Source: Falsirhodobacter sp. alg1 | GTDB taxonomy: Bacteria; Pseudomonadota; Alphaproteobacteria; Rhodobacterales; Rhodobacteraceae | Direction of reading: 5' to 3' | NCBI RefSeq assembly: GCF_000739715.2 | Contig: NZ_BBJC02000001.1 | Location: forward strand, 43,266-107,265 | Length of the DNA: 64,000 nt | In this document: positions 15,643 through 25,516 of the stretch, piece by piece | How positions within the stretch are numbered: the stretch's first letter is position 1 | How the letters are laid out: every line of letters starts with the position of its first letter | Position numbers and translations under genes: made by a program | Notes under the pieces: model-generated | What the model was told of the DNA's origin: nothing | Seen by the model: only the letters and a program-made list of their open reading frames with translations | The model's database searches: none

Positions 15643-16275
15643 ATGACCCGTGGTGGCCGGGACGATATGCGCGAGGACCCAGAGCGCAAATGCATCGTTA
15701 CGGGCACCTCGGGTGCCAAGGCGGGGCTTGTCCGCTTCGCCCTTGGTCCCGATGCGCAGGTTGTCCCCGATATTTTGGGGCGACTTCCGGGGCGCGGGTT
15801 CTATGTATCGGCCAATAGGGCCGCGATCGAGAAGGCCGCGGCCAAAGGCTTGTTTGCACGTGCCGCACGCCAGCCGGTCAAAGTCCCCGAAGGGCTTGCC
15901 GATCTGGTCGAGGCACAGACGGCGCGCCGGGTTGTGGATCTGATCAGCCTTGCCCGCAAGGCAGGGTCCGCGGTCACGGGGTACGAGAAGGTGAAGGATT
16001 GGCTGGTCAAGGAGAAGGCACGAGTTCTTGTCCAGGCCAGCGACGGCTCGGAACGCGGCAAATCGAAGCTGCACCCTCCGGGCGGAACAGAAACGTTCAT
16101 AGGCTGCCTGACCTCTGAGGAATTGGGTTTGGCTTTCGGACGTGAACATGCGATACACGGCGCGCTTGCGGCTGGCGGACTCACCAAGCGTGTAGTAGAG
16201 GAAGCCGCAAGACTCGCCGGACTTCGCGGTGACATCGGCGGCAGGCCCGCCGGAAGGGATACGAAAGACGCATGA
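15643..16275 (+). CDS. YlxR-family RNA-binding protein fused to an L7Ae-like domain
   Basis: A 210-residue protein. The N-terminal half (residues about 13-80) is the YlxR/DUF448 domain: [20 protein letters not shown] and [18 protein letters not shown]. The middle part, [21 protein letters not shown], begins an L7Ae/Gadd45-like RNA-binding fold. This fusion is common in alphaproteobacteria between nusA and infB; in Bacillus the single-domain homologue (RnpM) modulates RNase P. It starts one base after nusA and overlaps infB by four bases (ATGA). The role in this organism is inferred from the family. Confidence 0.88.
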   Translation: MTRGGRDDMREDPERKCIVTGTSGAKAGLVRFALGPDAQVVPDILGRLPGRGFYVSANRAAIEKAAAKGLFARAARQPVKVPEGLADLVEAQTARRVVDLISLARKAGSAVTGYEKVKDWLVKEKARVLVQASDGSERGKSKLHPPGGTETFIGCLTSEELGLAFGREHAIHGALAAGGLTKRVVEEAARLAGLRGDIGGRPAGRDTKDA

Positions 16276-18773
16276 GCGATACAGACGGTAAAAAGCCCCT
16301 CGGTCTGGGCGGGGCCCCGCGTCCGGGGTCAGTGAAGCAAAGCTTCAGCCACGGCCGCACGAAGAGTGTTCTGGTAGAAACGAAGCGCAAACGCGTTGTC
16401 GTGCCGAAGCAGGGTGCTCCTGGGGCAGCCTCTGGCAGCGGTCAAACCCGTTTGGGTGACCCATCAAAACGCCCTGCAGGCATCACCGATGCCGAAATGG
16501 AACGGCGCCTGACGGCGTTGCGTGCTGCAAAGGCACGTGAAGCCGATGACGCAATCCGCCGCGCGGAAGAAGAGCGTCAGCGGGAAGAAGAGCGTCAGCG
16601 CCGCCGCGACGAAATTGAAGCCCGCGAGCGTGAAGAGCGTGAACGTGAGGCCGCACTGAAGGCCAAGGCCGAAGAAGCCGAGCGCATGAAAGCGCTGGCC
16701 GAAGCGGACGCCCGCCGTGCCGAAGCCGCGAAAAGTGCCGAAGCAGAAGCGCCGGCACCGCGTCAGGCCAATAATGCAGGCCCCGGCCCTTCGCGTCCAT
16801 CCAGCCCCGGCCCGCGCAAGGCCGAGCGGGAGCGGGAAGACCGTGACCGTGTTGGCAAAGGTCGTGAAGACAGCCGCCGTACAGGCAAGCTGACCCTGAA
16901 CGATGCCCTTCAGGGCGAAGGCGGACGCACCCGTTCGTTGGCTGCAATGAAGCGGAAACAGGAAAAAGCGCGTCAGAAGGCGATGGGCACAGGCCAGCGT
17001 TCTGAAAAGCAATTCTACGATGTCCGCATTCCGGAAACCATCGTCGTGTCCGAACTGGCCAACCGCATGAAGGAACGTGCGGCGGATGTGGTCAAGTCGC
17101 TCATGAAAATGGGCATGATGGTCACGATGAACCAGGCGATCGACGCGGATACCGCGCAGCTTGTGATCGAGGAATTCGGCCACCGCGCTGTTCGCGTTTC
17201 CGATTCCGATGTGGAACAGGTCATCCAGCAGACGACGGATGATGCAGGGAACCTGAAAACGCGTGCTCCGGTCATTACGATCATGGGCCACGTTGACCAT
17301 GGTAAGACCTCGCTGCTGGACGCGATCCGCAAGGCGAACGTCGTATCGGGCGAAGCAGGCGGCATCACGCAGCACATCGGCGCCTATCAGGTGAAAACCG
17401 AGAATGGCTCGCTGCTGACCTTCCTCGACACCCCCGGCCACGCGGCCTTCACCTCCATGCGTGCCCGCGGGACGCAGGTGACGGATATCGTCGTGCTGGT
17501 AGTTGCTGCCGATGACGCGGTCATGCCGCAAACCATCGAGGCGATCCACCACGCCAAGGCGGCCAATGTTCCGATGATCGTTGCGATCAACAAGATCGAC
17601 AAGCCCGGTGCCAATCCGACGAAGGTTCGTACGGACCTACTGCAGCACGAAATCGTCGTAGAGGCGATGTCGGGTGACGTGCAGGATGTCGAGGTTTCGG
17701 CCAAAACCGGTCTGGGACTCGATTCGCTGCTGGAGGCCATCGCGCTTCAGGCAGAGATCCTTGAACTGAAGGCAAACCCTGATCGCGCCGCTTCCGGTGC
17801 CGTGATCGAGGCGCAGCTTGATGTTGGCCGTGGCCCGGTTGCAACTGTTCTGGTTCAGAACGGTACGCTGAAGCGTGGCGATATCTTTGTCGTCGGCCAG
17901 CAATGGGGCAAGGTCCGCGCACTGATCAACGATCAGGGTGAGCGTGTGAACGAAGCCGGCCCGTCGGTTCCTGTCGAGGTGCTGGGTCTGAACGGCACGC
18001 CGCATGCCGGTGACGTATTGAACGTGGTCGAAACCGAAGCGCAGGCGCGGGAAATTGCGTCCTATCGTGAAAACGCGGCCAAGGACAAACGCGCTGCGGC
18101 CGGTGCGGCAACAACCCTGGAACAGCTGATGGCGAAGGCCAAGGCAGATGCCAGCGTTGCCGAACTGCCAGTCCTGGTCAAAGCCGACGTTCAAGGCTCT
18201 GCCGAGGCGATTGTTCAAGCGCTTGAGAAGATCGGCAATGACGAGGTACGCGTGCGTATCCTGCATTACGGTGTTGGAGCCATCACCGACAGCGATGTCG
18301 GCCTGGCAGAAGCATCGAATGCGCCGATCATCGGGTTCAACGTCCGTGCAAATGCTTCGGCCCGCCAGTCAGCAAACCAGAAGAGCGTAGAGATCCGGTA
18401 TTACTCGATCATCTATGATCTGGTTGATGACATCAAAGCTGCCGCATCCGGATTGTTGAAAAACGAAATCCGCGAGCACTTCATCGGCTACGCAACGATC
18501 AAGGAAACCTTCAAGATTACCGGTGCCGGTATGATCGCAGGTTGCCTTGTGACCGAGGGGATTGCCCGCCGTTCGGCTGGTGTACGCCTGCTGCGTGACA
18601 ACGTGGTAATCCACGAAGGCACGCTGAAGACACTGAAACGCTTCAAGGACGAAGTGAAAGAAGTGCAGTCGGGCCAGGAGTGCGGGATGGCATTCGAGCG
18701 TTATGAAGACCTTCGCGTTGGTGACGTGATCGAGATCTTCGAGCGTGAAGAAGTCAAACGTACGCTGCAATAA
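16272..18773 (+). CDS. infB: Translation initiation factor IF-2
   Basis: An 833-residue GTPase. Residues 1 to about 250 are a charged Glu/Arg/Ala-rich coiled region (for example [18 protein letters not shown]), then IF2_N ([20 protein letters not shown]), the G domain with GHVDHGKT near 338-345, DTPGHAAF and NKIDKPGA, and C-terminal domains that bind fMet-tRNA. IF-2 brings initiator tRNA to the 30S subunit and promotes subunit joining. The ATG overlaps the ylxR stop. The operon ends with an intrinsic terminator 20 bases after the stop. Confidence 0.97.
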   Translation: MSDTDGKKPLGLGGAPRPGSVKQSFSHGRTKSVLVETKRKRVVVPKQGAPGAASGSGQTRLGDPSKRPAGITDAEMERRLTALRAAKAREADDAIRRAEEERQREEERQRRRDEIEAREREEREREAALKAKAEEAERMKALAEADARRAEAAKSAEAEAPAPRQANNAGPGPSRPSSPGPRKAEREREDRDRVGKGREDSRRTGKLTLNDALQGEGGRTRSLAAMKRKQEKARQKAMGTGQRSEKQFYDVRIPETIVVSELANRMKERAADVVKSLMKMGMMVTMNQAIDADTAQLVIEEFGHRAVRVSDSDVEQVIQQTTDDAGNLKTRAPVITIMGHVDHGKTSLLDAIRKANVVSGEAGGITQHIGAYQVKTENGSLLTFLDTPGHAAFTSMRARGTQVTDIVVLVVAADDAVMPQTIEAIHHAKAANVPMIVAINKIDKPGANPTKVRTDLLQHEIVVEAMSGDVQDVEVSAKTGLGLDSLLEAIALQAEILELKANPDRAASGAVIEAQLDVGRGPVATVLVQNGTLKRGDIFVVGQQWGKVRALINDQGERVNEAGPSVPVEVLGLNGTPHAGDVLNVVETEAQAREIASYRENAAKDKRAAAGAATTLEQLMAKAKADASVAELPVLVKADVQGSAEAIVQALEKIGNDEVRVRILHYGVGAITDSDVGLAEASNAPIIGFNVRANASARQSANQKSVEIRYYSIIYDLVDDIKAAASGLLKNEIREHFIGYATIKETFKITGAGMIAGCLVTEGIARRSAGVRLLRDNVVIHEGTLKTLKRFKDEVKEVQSGQECGMAFERYEDLRVGDVIEIFEREEVKRTLQ

Positions 18774-18794
18774 GCATCGAACTGAAAACTTTAA

Positions 18795-18820
18795 AGCCGG
18801 GCCCTAGCGCCCGGCTTTTT
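18795..18820 (+). terminator. Intrinsic terminator of the rimP-infB operon
   Basis: AGCCGGGC and GCCCGGCT form the stem around a short CCTAGC loop, followed by five T residues, 21 bases after the infB stop. Confidence 0.85.
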
Positions 18821-18840
18821 CATATCTGGCATCTGGACAT

Positions 18841-18869
18841 AAAAAAACCGGCCCCGAAGGTCCGGCTTT
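18841..18869 (-). terminator. Terminator of the 48-aa gene, also usable from the forward strand
   Basis: Read on the reverse strand, CCGGACC-TTCG-GGGCCGG is followed by seven T residues. The TTCG loop is an especially stable type. Read forward, the same stem is followed by CTTTTCTT, so it can back up the infB terminator. Confidence 0.75.
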
Positions 18870-18884
18870 TCTTATTGACGTTGA

Positions 18885-19031
18885 TTAGGCAGCAGCGACG
18901 CGTTCCGAGCTAACGGGACGGCCTACAAAGCTTTTCTCGCCGACCTGAACGATCATTTTGCCGTCTGGCATATCGCTCACGAACAGACCTTGTACCGAGA
19001 TACAGCTTCCGATGGTGATGGTGCGCAACAT
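18885..19031 (-). CDS. Conserved small protein of unknown function (48 aa)
   Basis: A 48-residue protein beginning MLRTITIGSCISVQGLFV, with a second half DGKMIVQVGEKSFVGRPV. The alternating pattern predicts a small all-beta fold. It has no signal peptide or membrane segment. The ATG at 19031 has a GGGAGAGAG ribosome site; a longer frame to 19151 lacks one. A strong terminator follows, which supports a real monocistronic gene. I recall similar short proteins in Rhodobacteraceae but know of no function, so none is assigned. Its place between infB and mutT gives little guidance. Confidence 0.6.
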   Translation of the reverse strand: MLRTITIGSCISVQGLFVSDMPDGKMIVQVGEKSFVGRPVSSERVAAA

Positions 19032-19137
19032 GGATCTCTCTCCCTTATCTATGTCACCATCCGTACATAAAACTATTAAAAAAACATCATGAATTCGGCG
19101 TCGGATTGCAGAATTTGACCGGTTTGTGATTGCCCTG

Positions 19138-19536
19138 TTACATAAAAGCACTAAGAGCGGGGAGCAAAGGCAGGTCTGCAGGCGGCATTGGCAAATTTTT
19201 TAGGCAATTTATCGCCGACCATTGCAAAGCCTGACCCTCCCTGCCTTCGGGAATCCCCTGCCATTTCCGGCAAACATACAGCGGCATCAGCAAATGAAAC
19301 GACTCATAGCTGTGACTGGCGAATGTCAGGGGTGCCAAATCGGCCTCGGCCACGGTGATTCCCAGCTCTTCCTGCAACTCGCGGACCAAGGCTGCTTCCG
19401 GCGTTTCTCCTGTTTCCACTTTGCCGCCAGGAAATTCCCACAAACCCTCAAGGGATTTCCCCTCGGGACGCTGCGCCATAAGGATTTGGCCCTGATCATC
19501 AACCAGGGCCACCGCTGCAACAAGAACCAGCTTCAT
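19138..19536 (-). CDS. mutT: 8-oxo-dGTP diphosphatase MutT (Nudix hydrolase)
   Basis: A 132-residue Nudix protein. The Nudix box occupies residues 37-60 (GGKVETGE, then RELQEELGI), preceded by LEGLWEFP, the MutT substrate region. It cleanses oxidised dGTP from the nucleotide pool. MKLVLVAAVALVDDQGQILM is a normal MutT start, and ATG 19536 overlaps the argJ stop by four bases (ATGA), so it is translated together with argJ. The argJ-mutT order is common in alphaproteobacteria. No metabolic link to arginine synthesis is implied. Confidence 0.9.
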   Translation of the reverse strand: MKLVLVAAVALVDDQGQILMAQRPEGKSLEGLWEFPGGKVETGETPEAALVRELQEELGITVAEADLAPLTFASHSYESFHLLMPLYVCRKWQGIPEGREGQALQWSAINCLKNLPMPPADLPLLPALSAFM

Positions 19537-20855
19537 GAACGATAATCGGCGTTGATATCGATGTAACGGTGGGTCAGATCGCAGGTCCACACCGTACGCG
19601 AGGCGCGGCCCTGTGCCAGATCTACAGTGATGACCAGTTCATCACCCTTCATGTACTCGCTGGCCGCTTCCTCGGAATAGGAGCGGCTGCGCCAGCCGCG
19701 TTCTGCAAGAACCATGTCGCCAAGGCTGATCTTCAACTTGTCACGATCCGCAACAGCCCCCGATTTTCCAACTGCCATGACAATACGGCCCCAGTTCGGA
19801 TCCTCTCCGGCGACTGCCGTCTTGACCAGCGGTGAATTGGCAATCGCCATGGCCACGCGATGTGCATCTTCGGGACTGGCCGCGCGCGTCACACGCACTT
19901 CGACGAATTTCGTCGCACCTTCCCCATCCTTGACCACCTGCTGTGCCAGATCACGCATTACCGTGCCCAATGCCTCTTCGAACGCGCGGGCGACCTCGCC
20001 CGAGCGTACCGGTGCGGCCTTGCTTTTGCCCGTGGCTGCCAGAATCAGCGCATCGGAAGTAGAGGTATCGCTATCAACCGTAATGGCGTTGAACGTTTCG
20101 TCTACCTGACGGGACAGCATTTTCTGCAGCAGCGCCGGCGTAATCTTTGCATCGGTGAAGATATAGACCAGCATCGTCGCCATATCCGGCGCGATCATGC
20201 CCGACCCCTTGGCAATACCGGCGATACGGATTGTTCCGCCTTCTCCCTTCACCGTGGCAGTGGCGCCTTTGGGGAAAGTGTCGGTCGTCATGATCGCCCG
20301 CGCGGCATCCTCGATGCCCGCAGGGTTCAATGACCAGACCAGATCCTCCACCTTGTCTACGATGCGTTTGTGGGGCAGCGGCTCACCGATCACCCCGGTA
20401 GAGGAGGTGAATACACGGTTCTCCGGAATGCCTGTCACACGCGCGACTGCGGCACATATCTCGGCAACCGATTTCACGCCAGCATTGCCCGTGAATGCGT
20501 TGGAGTTTCCGGAGTTGATCAGGATGGCTGCACCCGCAGTCCGGGAAATGCGGCCCGCCAGTTTTTCCTGACAGTCCAACACACAGGCCGCCCGCGTGGA
20601 CGACCGCGTGAAAACACCCGCCACCGAAGTGCCGGGTGCCAGACGGATCAGGGATACATCGGTCCGGCCAGCATAACGTACGCCCGCCTCCACCGCTGCA
20701 AATTCGACCCCTTCGATATTGGGGAGCTTCGGAAAGCCCCCCTTCGGTGCCAATGGCGAAACCGCTTTCGCGGATTTTGGCGAAGATTTCGCCTCCATCT
20801 TGGAAAGCTTCTTTTTCAGCGCCTTTGCTTCGGCCTTCCAGTCGGTCTTCGCCAT
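19533..20855 (-). CDS. argJ: Bifunctional glutamate N-acetyltransferase / ornithine acetyltransferase ArgJ
   Basis: A 440-residue enzyme of the cyclic arginine pathway that transfers acetyl from N-acetylornithine to glutamate. The autocleavage and nucleophile residue is Thr227 in APDMATMLVYI. TSSTGVIGEPLP, INSGNSNAFTGNAG and GEDPNWGRIVMAVGKSG are family motifs. The N-terminus has about 35 extra residues (Lys/Ala-rich, KALKKKLSKMEAKSSPKSAK) ahead of the catalytic start near LPNIEGVEFA. The start at 20855 lies 13 bases after the parvulin stop, so parvulin-argJ-mutT probably form one transcript. Confidence 0.95.
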   Translation of the reverse strand: MAKTDWKAEAKALKKKLSKMEAKSSPKSAKAVSPLAPKGGFPKLPNIEGVEFAAVEAGVRYAGRTDVSLIRLAPGTSVAGVFTRSSTRAACVLDCQEKLAGRISRTAGAAILINSGNSNAFTGNAGVKSVAEICAAVARVTGIPENRVFTSSTGVIGEPLPHKRIVDKVEDLVWSLNPAGIEDAARAIMTTDTFPKGATATVKGEGGTIRIAGIAKGSGMIAPDMATMLVYIFTDAKITPALLQKMLSRQVDETFNAITVDSDTSTSDALILAATGKSKAAPVRSGEVARAFEEALGTVMRDLAQQVVKDGEGATKFVEVRVTRAASPEDAHRVAMAIANSPLVKTAVAGEDPNWGRIVMAVGKSGAVADRDKLKISLGDMVLAERGWRSRSYSEEAASEYMKGDELVITVDLAQGRASRTVWTCDLTHRYIDINADYRS

Positions 20856-20868
20856 TTTGTTTCCTTGA

Positions 20869-21750
20869 TCAGTTGTCGATCAGAGAATCATCCCGAAGCA
20901 GTGCCGGGTCAAGCCCTTCACCGGGGCGCGTGATATCGGCGCTTTCGGTCATGGCTGCCAAGTGGTCCGTAACCGCCTGTTCCTGCAGTTCCGAGGTCAG
21001 ATCGTCACGCACATCATCCAACGTCGGCTTCGCAGCCTCACGCGTTTCGTTCAGCTTGATGATGTGCCAGCCGAACTGGGTTTGCACCGGCTCGGAGATA
21101 TCGCCCACTTCCATGCTCGAAACAGCTTGCTGGAAGGGCTCAACCATCATGCCTTCACCGAACCAGCCAAGCTCGCCGCCGTTCTGCGCCGCGCCATCGG
21201 TCGATTTTTCCTTGGCCACATCGGCGAAATCCGCGCCGCCATCCAGCTCGGCCTTCACGGCCTTCGCTTCATCCTCGGTGGCTACCAGAATATGCGAGGC
21301 ATTGTATTCGGTCGTCGGCTCGGCATTCGCATAACGGGCGTCATAGGCCGCCTGCAGCGATTCGTCGGTCACGGCAGAGGCGGCAACAGCCTCCAGCGCC
21401 TTGGAGGCGAGGTAGGACTGGCGTTCGATCTCCATGGCGATCTCGTCTTTGGCGGTCATGTCGCCTTCAACGGAATCAGCCAGAGCCTGCTGCTGGATCA
21501 GCTGCTCCATTACCCCTTTGAACAGGGCCTCGTCGGGGAGGCTCTGGTATTGCGCGGGCAAACGCTGGCGTAGGACCAGCATCTGGCCAAGCGTGATATC
21601 CTTGCCATTGACCGTTGCCACAACCGTATCGGCGGTGGCGTCGGTGCTGGCTGCTGCCGGTGCGGGGTCTGCCGCGGTGTCTTGGGCAAAGCCGGGCGTG
21701 GCCAGCACAAGGGCCACCGCAGTCGCCGTCAGCATGTTTTTCATCAGCAT
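20869..21750 (-). CDS. Periplasmic parvulin-type peptidyl-prolyl cis-trans isomerase
   Basis: A 293-residue secreted foldase. Residues 1-22 are a signal peptide ending GFA before QDTAADP, followed by an Ala/Pro-rich linker, a SurA-like N-domain (VNGKDITLGQMLVLRQRLP), and the parvulin domain (about 145-240) with YNASHILVATEDEAK, NGGELGWFGEGMMVEPF and TQFGWHIIKL. It isomerises X-Pro bonds and helps fold outer-membrane or secreted proteins. The ATG at 21750 has GGAGAAG five to six bases upstream. It is divergent from secA, so a secretion ATPase and a periplasmic foldase share a promoter region. Confidence 0.9.
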   Translation of the reverse strand: MLMKNMLTATAVALVLATPGFAQDTAADPAPAAASTDATADTVVATVNGKDITLGQMLVLRQRLPAQYQSLPDEALFKGVMEQLIQQQALADSVEGDMTAKDEIAMEIERQSYLASKALEAVAASAVTDESLQAAYDARYANAEPTTEYNASHILVATEDEAKAVKAELDGGADFADVAKEKSTDGAAQNGGELGWFGEGMMVEPFQQAVSSMEVGDISEPVQTQFGWHIIKLNETREAAKPTLDDVRDDLTSELQEQAVTDHLAAMTESADITRPGEGLDPALLRDDSLIDN

Positions 21751-21787
21751 GGTCTTCTCCGATTAGGCCGCACAGAGTCGCGCGACG

Positions 21788-21816
21788 TTGACTTGTAACC
21801 CACCACACCTTACATC
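21788..21816 (+). promoter_or_regulatory. Candidate secA promoter
   Basis: TTGACT (21788-21793), 17 bases, TACATC (21811-21816). The transcript would start near 21823 with an untranslated leader of about 130 bases. It overlaps a reverse-strand promoter for the parvulin gene. Confidence 0.4.
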
Positions 21817-21820
21817 GCAA
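21792..21820 (-). promoter_or_regulatory. Candidate parvulin-argJ-mutT promoter
   Basis: On the reverse strand TTGCGA (21820-21815), 17 bases, TACAAG (21797-21792). The start near 21785 leaves a leader of about 35 bases to the ATG at 21750. It occupies almost the same DNA as the secA promoter on the other strand. Confidence 0.4.
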
Positions 21821-21951
21821 AGCGTCGCGAGCGCGGGACCGCCGAGGCTTTCCGCCGTTATATGTAGCAAGGCGGATTGGACGGGCAAGGCCGCAGGCTC
21901 ACACGATCTTGTCACGAGGCCCTCCGTTATTCGGGCCGATCCGGAGAGAAT

Positions 21952-24660
21952 ATGCTCGGTTTTGGAACGCTCGCACGGAAGGTTTTTGGCTCGCCCAATG
22001 ATCGTATTGTAAAATCGGTTCGTCCGTTGATTGCAAAGATCAATGCGCTGGAGCCCGAGTTTCAGGCATTGAGCGATGAAGGCCTGAAGGCAAAAACCGC
22101 CGAATTCCAGCAACGCGCCCAAGGTGGTGAAAGCCTTGACGATTTGCTTCCAGAAGCTTTTGCGAACTGCCGCGAAGGGGCGCGCCGCGCCCTTGGGTTG
22201 CGGGCCTATGATGTCCAGCTCTCGGGCGGCATCTTCCTGCATCAGGGCAATATCGCCGAAATGAAAACGGGCGAGGGCAAGACTCTCGTCGCGACCTTCC
22301 CTGCCTATCTGAATGCCCTGACCGGCAAAGGCGTGCACGTGGTGACGGTCAACGACTATCTGGCCAAACGCGATGCCGGATGGATGAGCAAGGTGTACGC
22401 CCAGCTGGGGCTGACAACCGGCGTCGTCTATCCGTTCCAGCCCGAGCCGGAGAAGCGTGAAGCCTATCGCGCCGACATTACCTATGCCACGAACAACGAA
22501 CTGGGCTTCGATTACCTTCGTGACAACATGAAGAACTCCATCGAGGAGATGGCGCAGCGCGGTCACAATTTCGCCATCGTGGATGAGGTGGACAGCATCC
22601 TGATCGATGAGGCGCGGACGCCGTTGATCATCTCCGGCCCCTCGCAGGACCGTTCCGAGCTTTATACCGCGATCGATGCGCTTATCCCCAGCGTGACCGA
22701 AGAACACTTCAAGCTGGACGAAAAGACGCGCAACGTCACCTTCACCGAAGAAGGCAACGAGTTCGTGGAGCAGGAATTGCGCCGGATGGGCCACCTGCCC
22801 CCCGACCAGTCCTTGTATGACCCCGAGAGCACGACCTTGGTGCACCACGTCACACAGGCATTGCGCGCGCACAAGCTGTACCAGAAAGACCAGAACTATA
22901 TCGTTCGCGATGGCGAGGTCATGCTGATCGATGAATTCACCGGTCGGATGATGAAGGGGCGCCGCCTGTCCGAAGGCCTGCATCAGGCCATTGAGGCAAA
23001 GGAAAACGTCAAGATCCAGCCCGAGAACGTGACGCTGGCCAGTGTGACCTTCCAGAATTACTTCCGCCTGTACGACCGCCTGTCGGGCATGACCGGAACC
23101 GCCGTGACCGAAGCCGAAGAATTCATGGAAATCTACAAGCTGGGCGTGGTCGAGGTGCCGACCAACCGTGGCGTCAACCGGACCGATGAACACGACCAGG
23201 TTTTCCGCACCGCGCGCGAGAAATATCAGGGCGTCGTGGCTGCGATCAAGGAAGCCCATGCCAAGCAGCAACCGATTCTGGTGGGGACCACATCAATCGA
23301 GAAATCGGAAATGCTGTCCGACCTGCTGACACAGGAAGGCATCACGCATAACGTCCTGAACGCGCGCCAGCATGAGCAGGAGGCACAGATCGTTGCCGAT
23401 GCCGGTAAACTGGGTGCCGTGACGATCGCCACCAACATGGCAGGGCGCGGAACCGACATCCAGCTGGGCGGCAGCGTGGAGATGAAGGTGATGGAGGCAC
23501 TTGCCGCCGATCCCGAAGCGGATCCGGACACCCTCCGCGCACAGGTCGAAGCCGGCCATGCCGAGGAAAAGGCCAAGGTTCTGGCTGCCGGGGGTCTGTT
23601 TGTGCTGGCGACCGAGCGCCATGAATCGCGCCGCATCGATAACCAGCTGCGCGGTCGCTCGGGCCGTCAGGGGGATCCGGGCCGTTCGGCATTCTTCCTT
23701 TCGCTGGAAGATGATCTGATGCGCATCTTCGGGTCTGAACGTCTGGACAAGGTTCTATCCACCCTGGGTATGAAAGAAGGCGAGGCCATCGTTCACCCTT
23801 GGGTCAACCGCAGCCTTGAAAAAGCGCAGGCAAAGGTCGAGGCGCGTAACTTCGACATGCGCAAGAACCTGTTGAAATTTGACGATGTCATGAACGACCA
23901 GCGCAAGGCCATTTTCGGCCAGCGTACAGAAATCATGGCCGCCGAGGATCTGTCCGAGATCGCGCAGGATATGCGGCATCAGGTGATCGAGGATCTGGTG
24001 GACGAATTCATGCCGCCCAAATCCTATGCCGACGGCTGGGATACCGACGGTCTGCATGCAGCCCTGCTGGAAAAACTTTCGCTCGACCTGCCGGTTGCCG
24101 AATGGGCGGCCGAAGAAGGCGTCGATCAGAATGACCTGCGGGATCGCGTCTATGCCGCCTCCGACGCGATGATGGAGGAAAAGCTTCAGCAATTCGGCCC
24201 CGAAACGATGCGGAACATCGAAAAGCAGGTTCTTTTGCAGGCGATCGACAGCAAATGGCGCGACCATCTGCTGACGCTGGAGCATCTTCGCTCGGTTGTC
24301 GGTTTCCGTGGCTATGCGCAACGCGATCCGCTGTCGGAATACAAGACCGAAGGATTTGCGCTGTTTGAATCCATGCTCGGCTCTTTGCGTCAGGATGTGA
24401 CACAGCGTTTGGCCCAGATCCGCCCGCTGACCGAGGAAGAGCGTCAGAACATGCTGGCGCAGATGATGCAGCAGCGCGGCGTGGCGGTTCAGACCGAAGC
24501 ACCGACCCAGCCCGCACCGGAACAGCCTGCGCCTGTGGAACAGGAAGAAGGCCCGACCGAAGACATTGATCCCTCCATCTGGGGACAGGTAGGGCGGAAT
24601 GATCCCTGCCCATGCGGTTCGGGGGAAAAATTCAAGCATTGCCACGGCCGGCTGGCCTGA
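21952..24660 (+). CDS. secA: Preprotein translocase ATPase SecA
   Basis: A 902-residue motor protein of the Sec pathway. [20 protein letters not shown] contains Walker [21 protein letters not shown] the DEAD-type Walker B region, and [13 protein letters not shown] and [12 protein letters not shown] the second nucleotide-binding fold. The C-terminus ends in the zinc motif [14 protein letters not shown], which binds SecB and lipids. It drives unfolded proteins through SecYEG. ATG 21952 is chosen for the GGAGAG site at 21942-21947 and the normal [18 protein letters not shown] start; 25 more codons upstream are open but not conserved. It is monocistronic with its own terminator. Confidence 0.97.
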   Translation: MLGFGTLARKVFGSPNDRIVKSVRPLIAKINALEPEFQALSDEGLKAKTAEFQQRAQGGESLDDLLPEAFANCREGARRALGLRAYDVQLSGGIFLHQGNIAEMKTGEGKTLVATFPAYLNALTGKGVHVVTVNDYLAKRDAGWMSKVYAQLGLTTGVVYPFQPEPEKREAYRADITYATNNELGFDYLRDNMKNSIEEMAQRGHNFAIVDEVDSILIDEARTPLIISGPSQDRSELYTAIDALIPSVTEEHFKLDEKTRNVTFTEEGNEFVEQELRRMGHLPPDQSLYDPESTTLVHHVTQALRAHKLYQKDQNYIVRDGEVMLIDEFTGRMMKGRRLSEGLHQAIEAKENVKIQPENVTLASVTFQNYFRLYDRLSGMTGTAVTEAEEFMEIYKLGVVEVPTNRGVNRTDEHDQVFRTAREKYQGVVAAIKEAHAKQQPILVGTTSIEKSEMLSDLLTQEGITHNVLNARQHEQEAQIVADAGKLGAVTIATNMAGRGTDIQLGGSVEMKVMEALAADPEADPDTLRAQVEAGHAEEKAKVLAAGGLFVLATERHESRRIDNQLRGRSGRQGDPGRSAFFLSLEDDLMRIFGSERLDKVLSTLGMKEGEAIVHPWVNRSLEKAQAKVEARNFDMRKNLLKFDDVMNDQRKAIFGQRTEIMAAEDLSEIAQDMRHQVIEDLVDEFMPPKSYADGWDTDGLHAALLEKLSLDLPVAEWAAEEGVDQNDLRDRVYAASDAMMEEKLQQFGPETMRNIEKQVLLQAIDSKWRDHLLTLEHLRSVVGFRGYAQRDPLSEYKTEGFALFESMLGSLRQDVTQRLAQIRPLTEEERQNMLAQMMQQRGVAVQTEAPTQPAPEQPAPVEQEEGPTEDIDPSIWGQVGRNDPCPCGSGEKFKHCHGRLA

Positions 24661-24665
24661 TGCAC

Positions 24666-24689
24666 ACGGGGGCCACAGGCCCCCGTTTT
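24666..24689 (+). terminator. Intrinsic terminator of secA
   Basis: ACGGGGGCC-ACA-GGCCCCCGT is a perfect nine-pair stem followed by TTTTC. It reaches into the stop codon region of the convergent radC gene. Confidence 0.82.
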
Positions 24690-25441
24690 CATAGATACCC
24701 TGCCGCGCGGAACGAAAGTTCCTGCCCCTTGCCGATAATCAGATGGTCATGCAGCGTCACACCCAGGGCCTGCCCTGCATCCTGTACCTGCACCGTCATG
24801 GAGATATCCGATTGCGAGGGCGTTGGATCGCCCGACGGGTGGTTGTGCACCAGTATCACGGCCGAAGCATTCAGCTCCAACGCGCGTTTCATGACCTCCC
24901 GCGGGTAAACCGGCACATGATCGACCGTCCCCCGCGCCTGTTCCTCGTCTGCGATCAGCACGTTCTTCCGGTCCAGATACAGCACACGAAACTGTTCCGT
25001 TTCCCGATGCGCCATCGCGGTATGACAATAATCCAGCAGTGCATCCCAGGATGACAGAACCGGGCGGTGCATGACCCGCGCACGCATCATACGCTGCGCT
25101 ACAGCCTCAAGGATCTTCAGATCCTGCACAACTGCCTCCCCCACACCCTTGACCATCAGCAGCCGCGCTGCGGGCGCTGTGACAACACGGTTGAGGTCAC
25201 CGAATGTTTCCAGCAGCACGCGCGCGAGTGGTTTGACATCCTGCCGGGGGATGGACCGGAACAGCACCAGTTCCAGCAGTTCGTAATCCGGCATCGCCGT
25301 CGCCCCCCCTTCCATGAAGCGGGTACGAAGACGTTTGCGGTGATCAGCAATATAAGACGGCAATTTGCCCGCCATTGGCACGGGCACCGCCTCATCATCG
25401 TCGAACAAACGCGGGGCTTCGTGGAATGCGGGTGTGGTCAT
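24689..25441 (-). CDS. radC: RadC family protein (JAMM/MPN+ domain)
   Basis: A 250-residue protein. The N-terminal half holds a UPF0758 helix-hairpin-helix segment (LLMVKGVGEAVVQDLKILEA). The C-terminal half is a JAMM metalloprotease-like fold with VILVHNHPSGDPTPSQSD, which satisfies the H-x-H-x7-S-x2-D zinc motif. Despite the name, a repair role is not established and the biochemical activity is uncertain. ATG 25441 is chosen since MTTPAFHEAPRLF is a typical short start, though no clear ribosome site is visible; 10 more codons upstream are open. Convergent with secA. Confidence 0.88.
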   Translation of the reverse strand: MTTPAFHEAPRLFDDDEAVPVPMAGKLPSYIADHRKRLRTRFMEGGATAMPDYELLELVLFRSIPRQDVKPLARVLLETFGDLNRVVTAPAARLLMVKGVGEAVVQDLKILEAVAQRMMRARVMHRPVLSSWDALLDYCHTAMAHRETEQFRVLYLDRKNVLIADEEQARGTVDHVPVYPREVMKRALELNASAVILVHNHPSGDPTPSQSDISMTVQVQDAGQALGVTLHDHLIIGKGQELSFRAAGYL

Positions 25442-25483
25442 TTCGCCAGATGCCCAAATCACCGTTACCAAACGGTTAATACG

Positions 25484-25512
25484 GCAAAGAAAAGGCCGCC
25501 CGAAGGCGGCCT
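25484..25512 (-). terminator. Intrinsic terminator of dnaKJ
   Basis: On the reverse strand AGGCCGCC-TTCG-GGCGGCCT is followed by TTTCTTT, five bases after the dnaJ stop. The TTCG loop gives a very stable hairpin. Confidence 0.82.
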
Positions 25513-25516
25513 CGTA

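Noticed and set aside
13923..15719. Long reverse-strand frame over nusA
   Set aside because: Antisense to a clearly conserved NusA; no recognisable protein sequence.
25461..25476. ACCGTT/AACGGT dyad between radC and the dnaJ terminator
   Set aside because: Short and single; not a match to the alphaproteobacterial SOS box, so no regulatory claim is made.
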